64,000 bases of DNA from assembly GCA_030536575.1 (NCBI GenBank), contig JAUNPS010000021.1:1-64000 (forward strand). The letters are read 5' to 3'. The DNA is from Eubacteriales bacterium (GTDB taxonomy: Bacteria > Bacillota > Clostridia > Lachnospirales > Lachnospiraceae). Shown piece after piece: positions 7,668 to 14,697 of the stretch. Under the pieces are notes generated by a model. The model worked only from the letters and a program-made list of their open reading frames with translations, did not search any database and had not been told where the DNA came from. The position numbers were made by a program, and so were the translations under genes. The stretch's first letter is position 1; each line of letters begins with the position of its first letter.

Positions 7668-9180
7668 GCGGCTCACCTCCCGTTCCCAGCATCATCCGCG
7701 TACCGATCGCATCCGAATTAAAATCCTCCGAACCGCGTGTTACCTCATCGACAATCGTTCCCTCATGCATGATATAAATGCGGTCGCTCATCCCGATGAC
7801 CTCCGGAAGCTCCGAAGAAATCATAAGCAATGCCTTGCCCTGGGCCGCCAGCTTGTCCATCAGGCTGTAGATTTCCATTTTCGCCGCCACGTCGATGCCG
7901 CGGGTAGGCTCGTCGAAAATCAGGATATCCGGGTCGAAGCTCAGCCATTTCGCCAGCACGACTTTCTGCTGGTTGCCGCCGGACAGGTATTTGCAGGCTT
8001 TGTCTACGCTTGTGGTGGCAATGCGGAGCTGTTTTTTATACGTCAGCGCCGTCTCCCGGATTTTTCGGTTTGACAGGAAAAATTTCGGGCAGATCTTTTT
8101 CAGGCTGACTGCGGAGATATTCAGCGCCACGGATTCATCCAGCGCTAACCCCTGCTTTTTCCGGTCTTCCGTGACCAGGCCGATTCCCATTTTCGTTGCC
8201 TGGATCGGAGATTTGGGATTCACCGGCTTTTCATTGACATAAATCTGCCCGGATTTGATGGGCGAAATGCCGTAAAGCAGTTCCGCCGTCTCCGTGCGCC
8301 CGGCGCCGACCAGCCCGGCGATGCCGACGATCTCTCCTTTTTTCACGGAAAGCGTCACATTTTTAACCCGCCCTTTCTGATCACACAGATTTTCTGTCCG
8401 CAGGGCAATGCCGCTGTGTGCGTTTTCCGTGCGCACATACACCTGGGAAACGTCCCGGCCGACCATCATATTTACCAGTTCTTCGTTGGTACAATCTCCG
8501 ATTCCGACGGTTTTGATCTTCACGCCGTCCCGCAGGATCGTGATTCGGTCGCCGATCAGCGGAAATTCCTGCATTCTGTGCGAAACATAAATGATGCCGA
8601 TCCCCTCCGCTTTCAGCCTGTGAATCTGCACAAACAGAGATTCCACTTCCCGGTCGGACAGGGTGGCCGTGGGCTCGTCAAAGACCAGAATCCGCGGTTT
8701 GAAGGACAATGCTTTTGCAATTTCTACCATCTGCTGTTCTGCAACGCTTAAATTTTTCACGTCGCTTTTTACATCGATCTGTTCGCAGTTTAAACTTTTT
8801 AACAGCTCGCGGGCCTCCCGCTCCATGCGTTTCTTGTCGAGAAATCCCGCTTTCGTCTTATATTCCCGGTTCAGGAAAATATTCTGCGCGACGCTGATAT
8901 ACGGAACCAGCGTAAATTCCTGGTAAACCGCGGCAATGCCTTTTTCCAGCGCTTCTTTCGTCCCATGAAAGTTTACCGGCTGTCCGTCCAGGGTAATCTC
9001 GCCTTCATCCGCCTTGTAGGCCCCCAGGATCACCTTTGCGAGGGTGCTTTTTCCGGCGCCGTTCTCACCCACCAGAATGTGGACTTCCCCTGCCCGCAGG
9101 TCAAAATCCACATTGTCCAGAGCTTTCATGCCCGGAAAACGCTTGGTAATCCCGCGCGCCGTTAATATGGTCTCCCCCAT
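7651..9180 (-). CDS. Sugar ABC transporter ATP-binding protein (RbsA/MglA type, two ATPase domains)
   Basis: About 509 residues with two nucleotide-binding domains in tandem. The first has a canonical Walker A (GENGAGKST), signature LSVAEQQ and Walker B (ILVFDEPTA). The second has the usual degenerate Walker A (GLVGAGRTE), signature LSGGNQQ and ILIFDEPTRG. This split of one active and one weaker site is normal for the family. Start ATG at 9180 follows GGGAGGTGAAGCC; an ATG at 9195 would contain that site. It powers the two permeases that follow. Confidence 0.95.
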   Translation of the reverse strand: MGETILTARGITKRFPGMKALDNVDFDLRAGEVHILVGENGAGKSTLAKVILGAYKADEGEITLDGQPVNFHGTKEALEKGIAAVYQEFTLVPYISVAQNIFLNREYKTKAGFLDKKRMEREARELLKSLNCEQIDVKSDVKNLSVAEQQMVEIAKALSFKPRILVFDEPTATLSDREVESLFVQIHRLKAEGIGIIYVSHRMQEFPLIGDRITILRDGVKIKTVGIGDCTNEELVNMMVGRDVSQVYVRTENAHSGIALRTENLCDQKGRVKNVTLSVKKGEIVGIAGLVGAGRTETAELLYGISPIKSGQIYVNEKPVNPKSPIQATKMGIGLVTEDRKKQGLALDESVALNISAVSLKKICPKFFLSNRKIRETALTYKKQLRIATTSVDKACKYLSGGNQQKVVLAKWLSFDPDILIFDEPTRGIDVAAKMEIYSLMDKLAAQGKALLMISSELPEVIGMSDRIYIMHEGTIVDEVTRGSEDFNSDAIGTRMMLGTGGEPHAESD

Positions 9181-9201
9181 GGCTTCACCTCCCATTCCGG
9201 T

Positions 9202-10227
9202 TTATGCCCCGCATTTTCCAAAGGCCCTTCCGGCCTCTACGAAAGCTTTCAGATTCTCTACGGGCGTATTCGTGTTAATTTCACAGCCGGAACCCAGGAA
9301 AAATTTTTTCTTCGTCCCTTCCTGGGCCAGAAGCGCCCGCACCGTTTCCCGGATTTCCTCCGGCGTCCCCAGCGCGAAAAGGGCCGGGTCTACATTGCCC
9401 CGATAAATCTTGTCCGGCACGACGCTCCGCAGGCGGTCGATGTCGCATACGTGGTCAAAATCGATCACATCCGATCCGTTCTGCGCAATTACGTCGACAA
9501 TTTTTTCAATGTTTCCGCAAATGTGCGTACACGCCTTCGCCCCGTGATCGTGGATTGCGCGAACCAGTTTCTGTTCGTAGGGAAGCGCGAATTCCAGGTA
9601 GCAATTTTTTGAAATGACGTTCTGGGACGCTGTCGCATGGCCGTAAGCAATCATATCGGCCCCTGCTTCAATCATTGCCGCCGCATACGTACAGGCGACT
9701 TCGGTGCATTTTTCCAGAAGAACGTGGACTTCCTCCGGTTCTTCCAGAAGCGTCACCAGCAGTTCATCCAGGTTATAGAGCTGGCCTGCGACGTTTAACG
9801 GGCCGTTTGTCCAGCCCATGATAAAAGCTTCTTCGCCGATTTCCCGCTTTACGATGCGGATTGCTTCGATGACGGTTTTCATCGGCTCCGTGGTGTATGG
9901 GTCTGGTACTTTTACCTTATCCACTTCGCTGATATCGTTCAGTAAGTATTTCTTTAAAATGCCCGGCGCATTTTCCGGTTGTTCGTAAATGGTTCCCAGC
10001 GCTTTTCCTTCGCTGGAAATGTCGGTATGAATGGACACGCCGTCCCAGCCGAATTTCCGATAGGCGCTGATGCACGCCCGCGCCATGCATTTGGGGTCTG
10101 TCATGTATTCCCTGACGGTCATGCCTTCGCAGGCCAGTACATTGGCAAAGGCAATTTTCGGAAAGATGGGCGTCGTGTCAGGCTGTTCTCCGGCAAAGAC
10201 CGCTAAAATCCGTTCTCTGGCGTTCAT
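9202..10227 (-). CDS. MtaA/UroD-family protein with zinc-type HxC...C site (methyltransferase-like)
   Basis: About 341 residues of the uroporphyrinogen decarboxylase superfamily. Unlike heme UroD it keeps the zinc ligands of corrinoid:thiol methyltransferases such as MtaA: His235-x-Cys237 (in THICGN) and Cys315 (in GSGCEINTNTP). No corrinoid protein or substrate methyltransferase is in the window, so the methyl donor is unknown. It stands between the binding-protein and ATPase genes, that is, within the transporter part of the operon, suggesting a step on the imported compound, for example demethylation of a methylated sugar. ATG at 10227 is chosen: AAGGAGGGACAGT precedes it, and the longer frame runs into the upstream hairpin. 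Confidence 0.82.
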   Translation of the reverse strand: MNARERILAVFAGEQPDTTPIFPKIAFANVLACEGMTVREYMTDPKCMARACISAYRKFGWDGVSIHTDISSEGKALGTIYEQPENAPGILKKYLLNDISEVDKVKVPDPYTTEPMKTVIEAIRIVKREIGEEAFIMGWTNGPLNVAGQLYNLDELLVTLLEEPEEVHVLLEKCTEVACTYAAAMIEAGADMIAYGHATASQNVISKNCYLEFALPYEQKLVRAIHDHGAKACTHICGNIEKIVDVIAQNGSDVIDFDHVCDIDRLRSVVPDKIYRGNVDPALFALGTPEEIRETVRALLAQEGTKKKFFLGSGCEINTNTPVENLKAFVEAGRAFGKCGA

Positions 10228-10246
10228 ACTGTCCCTCCTTCTAAGG

Positions 10247-10280
10247 AAAACTGCCGCATACAAACGTATCCGGCAGTTTT
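10247..10280 (-). terminator. Intercistronic hairpin after the binding-protein gene
   Basis: AAAACTGCCG and CGGCAGTTTT form a perfect 10-bp stem around a 14-nt loop, ending in four U on the minus strand. It lies between the binding-protein stop (10291) and the ribosome site of the next gene. As in other binding-protein operons it may partly stop or protect the transcript, giving more binding protein than membrane parts. Confidence 0.6.
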
Positions 10281-10290
10281 GAATCATCGG

Positions 10291-11334
10291 TTATTCCGTT
10301 TTCCACCAGGCAATGTTCTCGATGTAATTGTCAACGCTTTCGCTGGTAATGACCGGATCGTCCCTTTCCGACGGGAACGGGATAAAGTTTTCTTCCGGTT
10401 CGGTTCCGTCGTTCAGATATTGAACGAGGTAGGCGCTCGCCACGTAGCAGGAACCGTAGGGGTCTGTATTGTAGGAGGCGAAGAGTTCGCCGTTCTGGAT
10501 GGCGGCGCTGGCGTCCTGGTTTCCGTCGAAACCGACGATCACAACGTCTTCCATTCCGGCGGCTTTTACGGCCTGGTAGGCGCCCAGGGCGGATTCGTCA
10601 TTGCAGGCAATGATCGCGCTGACGTCGCCGTATTTCTGGATCAGGTTTTCGGTTACATTAATACCTTCGGTACGTTTAAAGTTTGCGGTCTGGGAGGCTA
10701 CGACTTCGATATCCGGATAGATATCCAGGACTTCATTGATGCCGTTCAGACGCTCGATGGCGTTCTGTGCTCCCGGAGGGCCCTCCAGAATGATGACGGT
10801 TCCTTTGCCGCCCAGTTCTTCGGCCACTTTTTCCGCGATGACGCGGCCGGTTTCGGTGTAGTCTACGCCAGTTCGCATGAAGGTTTCTTCTGCGGCCGGG
10901 GTGCCGATGCAGACGATCGGGATGCCGGCTTCTTTGGCTTTGCGCACGCCGGGCATGATGCCGTTACTGTCTACGGGAACGAGGACGAAGCCGTCTACGC
11001 CGGATTCGATCAGGTCTTCCATGATTTTGATCTGTTCTTCGACGGAATCATTGGTGGACGGGGCCATGGTGATCGCTTCAAAGCCCATGTCTTCCCCGGC
11101 TTTTTTCACGCCGTTGATGCAGCCCATCATGTAGGGGTTCGTGGAATTTTTCACGATGCAGGCGATCTTGTATTCTTCGTTCGCCTCCAGGTCTGTCGTG
11201 ATCGATGTGCCGATCCCGGTGGTGGGAAGGGTGATTTCGGCTGCTGCGCTCGTGTCCGCTTCGGCGGATGCTCCTGTGAACGACGCTGCTCCCAGTAACA
11301 TCACAGCCATGAAACATGCCATCTTCTTTTTCAT
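10291..11334 (-). CDS. Sugar ABC transporter substrate-binding protein (RbsB type)
   Basis: 347 residues: an N-terminal signal peptide (KKK then a hydrophobic stretch, likely cut near residue 24 after GASA) and a periplasmic-binding-protein type I domain with KNSTNPYMMG, DGFVLVPVDS, PIVCIGTPA and IVGFDGNQDA, the usual ribose-binding-family positions. No lipobox cysteine is visible at the cleavage site. It is the first gene of the twelve-gene operon. AAGGAGGT lies 6 bp before the ATG. The promoter is at 11393-11421 with an operator at 11366-11381. Confidence 0.93.
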   Translation of the reverse strand: MKKKMACFMAVMLLGAASFTGASAEADTSAAAEITLPTTGIGTSITTDLEANEEYKIACIVKNSTNPYMMGCINGVKKAGEDMGFEAITMAPSTNDSVEEQIKIMEDLIESGVDGFVLVPVDSNGIMPGVRKAKEAGIPIVCIGTPAAEETFMRTGVDYTETGRVIAEKVAEELGGKGTVIILEGPPGAQNAIERLNGINEVLDIYPDIEVVASQTANFKRTEGINVTENLIQKYGDVSAIIACNDESALGAYQAVKAAGMEDVVIVGFDGNQDASAAIQNGELFASYNTDPYGSCYVASAYLVQYLNDGTEPEENFIPFPSERDDPVITSESVDNYIENIAWWKTE

Positions 11335-11365
11335 TCGGATACCTCCTTTTTTGCTGTTCCAAAAT

Positions 11366-11381
11366 ATATTGGATACGATAT
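11366..11381. promoter_or_regulatory. GntR-type operator, copy 1
   Basis: ATATTGGATACGATAT is an imperfect palindrome (ATATTG/CGATAT around GATA) and matches the copy at 11592 at 15 of 16 bases. It lies 12-27 bp downstream of the -10 box of the minus-strand promoter, where a bound repressor would block transcription. Short TTGTATnCAA-like palindromes are typical of FadR-subfamily GntR regulators, and one is encoded in this operon. Confidence 0.65.
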
Positions 11382-11392
11382 TTTACATTTCA

Positions 11393-11421
11393 ACCATAAC
11401 ATCGTTTATCGGATTTGTCAA
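11393..11421 (-). promoter_or_regulatory. Promoter of the RLP/sugar-uptake operon
   Basis: Minus strand: TTGACA (11421-11416), 17-bp spacer, TATGGT (11398-11393). The ATG of the first gene is about 60 bp downstream. The near-consensus -35 suggests a strong promoter held down by a repressor. Confidence 0.75.
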
Positions 11422-11567
11422 TCAATTTCCGGATTAATGTTCCTTATTTCATGATTTTAACTAATTTTCATCTTTTGAATTTGTTAATTTTAACAATATA
11501 CGTGATTTTTCGCCCCTCTTTTTCACAATTTTGTCTGATTTTTTGTGGTTTCTTTTTCAGGAAAGGA

Positions 11568-11596
11568 TTGCAATCCGGAAGGGGTTGTGTTATATT
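11568..11596 (+). promoter_or_regulatory. Promoter of the TIM-like/RpiB-like pair
   Basis: TTGCAA (11568-11573), 17-bp spacer, TATATT (11591-11596). The operator copy at 11592 overlaps the -10 box, so regulator binding would exclude RNA polymerase. It diverges from the operon promoter 150 bp away. Confidence 0.7.
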
Positions 11597-11618
11597 GGAT
11601 ACAATATAAAATATTGTA
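11592..11618. promoter_or_regulatory. GntR-type operator, copy 2, with overlapping palindrome
   Basis: ATATTGGATACAATAT (11592-11607) repeats the site at 11366. Its right half also starts a second, perfect palindrome: TACAATAT (11600-11607), AAA, ATATTGTA (11611-11618). Both cover the transcription start region and end just before the ribosome site GGAGGGG. Two overlapping half-site pairs would allow two regulator dimers or a stronger single site. Confidence 0.65.
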
Positions 11619-11628
11619 AGGAGGGGCT

Positions 11629-12414
11629 ATGAGGAAAAAACTGTATTTTGGGAGCAACTTTAAGATGTATAAGGACGGCCGGGCGACGCGGGAGTATTTG
11701 CAGGCGATGATGGAGGCGGTCGGGCAGATTGACCGGGAGAGAGTACAGTTCTTTTTTATTCCGTCGTTTACTTCTCTGGAGAGCGCTGCCCGGTGCGAGG
11801 CGCGGGAGGCGTTTTTGCTGGGGGCGCAGAATATGTGCTGGGAGGAGGAAGGACAGTTTACCGGGGAGATTTCGCCGGGGATGCTGAAGGAACTTGGAGT
11901 GGATCTGGTGATGGTGGGGCACTCGGAGCGGCGGCATGGGTTTGGGGAGACGGATGAGATGGTGAACCGGAAGGTGCGGAAGGCTTTGGAATGGGGGTTT
12001 ACGACGCTGCTGTGCGTGGGGGAGACGGCTTCGGAGAAGGAGTTTGGGGTTAGTGTGGAGACGCTTCGCAGACAGCTTAAGATTGGGCTGCATGGGGTGA
12101 CGGAGGAGCAGGTTGGGAAGGTGTGGATTGCTTATGAGCCGGTGTGGTCGATTGGGGTACAGGGGACGCCGGCGCCGGTGGATTATGCGCAGGAGATGCA
12201 TCGGGAGATTCGTGGGTGTTTGGGGGAGTTGTTTGGGGAGATGGGACGGGAGATTCCGGTGCTTTATGGAGGGAGTGTGAATGCGGGGAATGGGGTGGAT
12301 TTGATTACGCAGGAGGATATTGATGGGTTGTTTACGACGCGGACGGCGTTTCAGGTGGAGAGCTTTGCGGGGTTAATTCAGAAGGCGGTGAGTGCGGTCG
12401 AGACGCTCTCCTGA
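11629..12414 (+). CDS. tpiA: Triose-phosphate-isomerase-like protein, probable tetrulose-phosphate isomerase
   Basis: 261 residues with the full TIM catalytic set: Asn10 and Lys12 (SNFKMYK), His98 (GHSERR), Glu170 (YEPVWSIG) and the phosphate-loop YGGSV. The loop after PVW reads SIGVQGTPA instead of the glycolytic AIGTGKTAT. That difference, and the pairing with an RpiB-like gene, point to the EryH/LerI-type paralogues that convert L-erythrulose 1-phosphate to D-erythrulose 4-phosphate. The symbol names the family only; glycolytic TIM cannot be excluded from sequence alone. It is transcribed from an operator-controlled promoter divergent from the RLP operon. The second half of the gene is strikingly poor in C on the coding strand. 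Confidence 0.85.
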   Translation: MRKKLYFGSNFKMYKDGRATREYLQAMMEAVGQIDRERVQFFFIPSFTSLESAARCEAREAFLLGAQNMCWEEEGQFTGEISPGMLKELGVDLVMVGHSERRHGFGETDEMVNRKVRKALEWGFTTLLCVGETASEKEFGVSVETLRRQLKIGLHGVTEEQVGKVWIAYEPVWSIGVQGTPAPVDYAQEMHREIRGCLGELFGEMGREIPVLYGGSVNAGNGVDLITQEDIDGLFTTRTAFQVESFAGLIQKAVSAVETLS

Positions 12415-12426
12415 CGCCGGGCGTGC

Positions 12427-12540
12427 GGTACGTGGCGCACCTGGCGACGGGCCGGACGGCCCTGCGGTGTGATACGTGGCTCACCTAGCGGCGGGACGGG
12501 CGGCCCTGCGGCGTAATGCGCGCCTTCGCGGCGGGACGCG
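12427..12540. repeat. 44-bp GC-rich tandem repeat after the TIM-like gene
   Basis: Two similar 44-bp units (from 12429 and 12473), both with TACGTGGC and CGGCCCTGCGG, are followed by a shortened third copy (from 12517). The array begins about 13 bp after the stop codon and fills most of the spacer before the RpiB-like gene. No coding function is evident. Confidence 0.75.
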
Positions 12541-12617
12541 CGACGAATGATTTTCACGGATGTTTTGGCAGATCGCCGCAACACAGTAATATAGTATTTT
12601 TGCAAAGGAGGTTCTTT

Positions 12618-13058
12618 ATGAAGATTGCAATTGGATGCGACCCAAATGCGCAGAAAGAAAAAGAAGATTTGATTCGTTTTATTGAGGAAAAAGGGTTCGG
12701 GGATGTGACGGATTTTGGGAGTGACGACCCGGTTTATGCGAATGTTGCGATTCGGGTGGGGGAGGCAGTGGCTTCCGGGGAATTTGATCGTGGAATTTTG
12801 ATTTGTGGGACTGGAATCGGCGTTTCCATTGCGGCTAACAAGGTGAAAGGCGCTTATGCTGCCCTGCTTACGGATTTCTATTCCGCCCAGCGGGCCCGTT
12901 TAAGCAATGACGCGAACATTGCCTGCATGGGCGCGTTCACCACCGGAAGCAAGGAACGTGAAGTTATGATTACCGAATTTCTGACCCAGGAATTCGTACC
13001 GGGCTGCAGTTCTCAGCCGAAAGTCGATGCTTTTGTAAAATATGATGAAGAGCGGTGA
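12618..13058 (+). CDS. rpiB: RpiB/LacAB-family sugar-phosphate isomerase
   Basis: 146 residues, normal for RpiB. The active-site segment CGTGIGVSIAANK is present (catalytic-type Cys followed by the anion-hole GTGIG), as are the N-terminal GCDPNA and the C-terminal region ending FVKYDEER. Start ATG at 12618 follows AAAGGAGG by 7 bp; an in-frame upstream extension would be in the GC repeat and is rejected. The family acts on ribose 5-, galactose 6- or erythrulose 4-phosphate. Paired with the TIM-like gene, the EryI/DerI reaction (D-erythrulose 4-phosphate to D-erythrose 4-phosphate) is most likely; this is inference. Confidence 0.88.
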   Translation: MKIAIGCDPNAQKEKEDLIRFIEEKGFGDVTDFGSDDPVYANVAIRVGEAVASGEFDRGILICGTGIGVSIAANKVKGAYAALLTDFYSAQRARLSNDANIACMGAFTTGSKEREVMITEFLTQEFVPGCSSQPKVDAFVKYDEER

Positions 13059-13083
13059 GGCGGGCGGCCGGGCGATGGATTCT

Positions 13084-13200
13084 CGCCGGACGTTTGGACC
13101 CCGCCGGATGCTTTGATCTGCCGGGCTCTTTGGCCCTGTCAGGCGTTTGGGCCCCGCCGGGTGTTGTGATCTGCTGGGCGTTTTTAGCCCCCGGCGCGGG
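13084..13200. repeat. Nested 17-18-bp GC-rich tandem repeat after rpiB
   Basis: Six degenerate units of 17-18 bp with the pattern GCCGGrnGyTTTGrnCy follow each other, and units 4-6 repeat units 1-3 with a period of about 53 bp (compare 13091 with 13144). The array starts about 25 bp after the stop codon and leads into the terminator. Confidence 0.65.
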
Positions 13201-13212
13201 CCGCCTGGCCGC

Positions 13213-13266
13213 AAAAAAACCCTCCCGGAATCCCTTTCAGGGCCTCCAGGAGGGTTTTCCTTTTTC
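13213..13266. terminator. Bidirectional terminator between rpiB and lacI-type gene
   Basis: AAAACCCTCC (13216-13225) pairs with GGAGGGTTTT (13249-13258); an inner CCCTTT/AGGG hairpin lies between. A runs on the left and T runs on the right allow it to work for both converging genes. Confidence 0.85.
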
Positions 13267-14274
13267 TCACCGCACACTGTTCCCTAGAACCAGCTCACAG
13301 TTCGAATAAACCTTAAACTTCCCAGCTATATCGCTCTTAATCTCCCGTTCCAGGAACATCATCGCCGCCCTGGCCCGCTCCGCATGCTCCACCTTCACCG
13401 TCGTCAGATCAAAGTCCCCCAGCAAATACCTCGGAAGCTCATCGATCCCCACCAGCGAAAGATCCCGCGGCACCGAAATCCGCAGTTCCCGGATCGCCCG
13501 CATCACACCAATCGACACCTGATAATTCTCCATCAGAAACGCATCCGGCATCTCATTCGACTCCAGATAATTCCGGACATTCAGATACACGTCATTTACC
13601 GCGCATCCCGCCGTGATAATCGGATTCTTCTCCAGATCCAGATTATTTTTCCGAAGCCCGGCCCGGTATCCTGCCCTCCGCTGGGAAAAATTATAAATAT
13701 CGACTTCGTTTCTCAGGTAAACGATCCGCTTGCAGCCCCTGGACACCAGATAGTCTACCGCGTTTCGCGCGCCGGCCACATTGTCAATGGCGACACAGTG
13801 ATAATCCATCGTAAAGTCGTTGTCATAGACGATCATCGGCTTTTTGATCTCCCGAAATGCTTCGAACTCCTCCGCATCCATCTCCGTGGCATAGAGAACC
13901 ACTCCGGCCACGTCCTGAGAATTTACATCCGAGATCGTCCGCTTGATGTCTTCCGGCTTCATCGTAATGTAGGTGATCCCCAGGGTATAGCCCATCCGGC
14001 TGGATTCTCTGTCGTAAACGGCAAGGGCGTCGGTCCATAAATCCATTTCTCCGTCCACAATGTTCTTAAAACCTTTGTTCACCATGATGATTTTGATCAT
14101 CTGCTTCTGGGAAACCGGCTCTTCCTTTTCGCTGGATTCTTCCAGTTCCCGGATGCACTGGTAGACGGCTTCTCTGGTCTGGGGGCTCACGCCTGGTTTG
14201 TTGTTTAGGGCGAGAGAGACTGTCGCTTTTGATATATTCAGTTGTTTTGCCACATCTACCGCTTTCACTCTCAT
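13267..14274 (-). CDS. LacI-family transcriptional regulator
   Basis: 335 residues: an N-terminal LacI helix-turn-helix (VDVAKQLNISKATVSLALN, residues 6-24, with the hinge helix region after it) and a periplasmic-binding-like sensor domain. The sensor ends with SLVGIDELPRYLLGDFDLTTV, the conserved family segment. It is transcribed towards rpiB and away from the glycoside hydrolase cluster, separated from it by an inverted-repeat element. Its targets could be the GH/LplABC cluster or the neighbouring isomerases; no perfect LacI-type operator was found, only a weak one at 22636-22650. GGGAGT lies upstream of the ATG. Confidence 0.92.
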   Translation of the reverse strand: MRVKAVDVAKQLNISKATVSLALNNKPGVSPQTREAVYQCIRELEESSEKEEPVSQKQMIKIIMVNKGFKNIVDGEMDLWTDALAVYDRESSRMGYTLGITYITMKPEDIKRTISDVNSQDVAGVVLYATEMDAEEFEAFREIKKPMIVYDNDFTMDYHCVAIDNVAGARNAVDYLVSRGCKRIVYLRNEVDIYNFSQRRAGYRAGLRKNNLDLEKNPIITAGCAVNDVYLNVRNYLESNEMPDAFLMENYQVSIGVMRAIRELRISVPRDLSLVGIDELPRYLLGDFDLTTVKVEHAERARAAMMFLEREIKSDIAGKFKVYSNCELVLGNSVR

Positions 14275-14376
14275 TGAAATGACTCCCTGCCTTCTCCTTT
14301 AGGGTGTTATTGTAAACTCTTTTTTCCGTTCTGTCAAACAGAGCTCCCGCGTCTGTTTCCGAAGCCGGGCATCCCC

Positions 14377-14669
14377 GTTACTGTTCACACATTGCCAGTT
14401 TTTCTGGTTTTTAACCACTGTGACATAACCGAACGTCACCGTGCCGTCGAAAACCTTCCGGGGAACGGGGCAACGTCATCGTCAAACTTCCCCTAACTGC
14501 GACTAAGACGCTCATGAGAGCATTCGCGCCTAAGTCTTAGTAAGGGGCGATTTCGACTCTTCCTAAGTGCGCCCCTCGAAACACGTCCCCGTAAGCTTTC
14601 CGCCTTCCCGGTAACTGTATATAGATGACTGGGAAGTGCCAGAAAGCTGGCGAAGGTGTGAACTGTAAC
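14377..14669. repeat. 293-bp element with 31-bp imperfect terminal inverted repeats
   Basis: The 423-bp gene-free stretch 14275-14697 holds this structure. The left arm 14377-14407 (starting GTTACTGTTCACAC) matches the reverse complement of the right arm 14639-14669 (GTTACAGTTCACAC) with few changes. Inside are a hairpin ACTAAGAC/GTCTTAGT (14502-14541) enclosed by CCCCT/AGGGG, and a hairpin CTTCCC/GGGAAG (14604-14636). No coding frame is convincing. It resembles a small non-autonomous mobile element (MITE-like) or a large structured repeat; no target duplication was recognised. Confidence 0.6.
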
Positions 14670-14697
14670 GCATTCCCCCTGAACTCCCGGCTCCTTC

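Noticed and set aside
9202-10227. Heme-pathway uroporphyrinogen decarboxylase (hemE)
   Set aside because: No other heme genes nearby, and the zinc-ligand pattern is that of MtaA-type methyltransferases.
11629-12414. Glycolytic triose-phosphate isomerase as sole role
   Set aside because: Not next to gap/pgk, loop-6 sequence differs, promoter is shared with a catabolic operon and it is paired with rpiB. It is kept as an alternative only.
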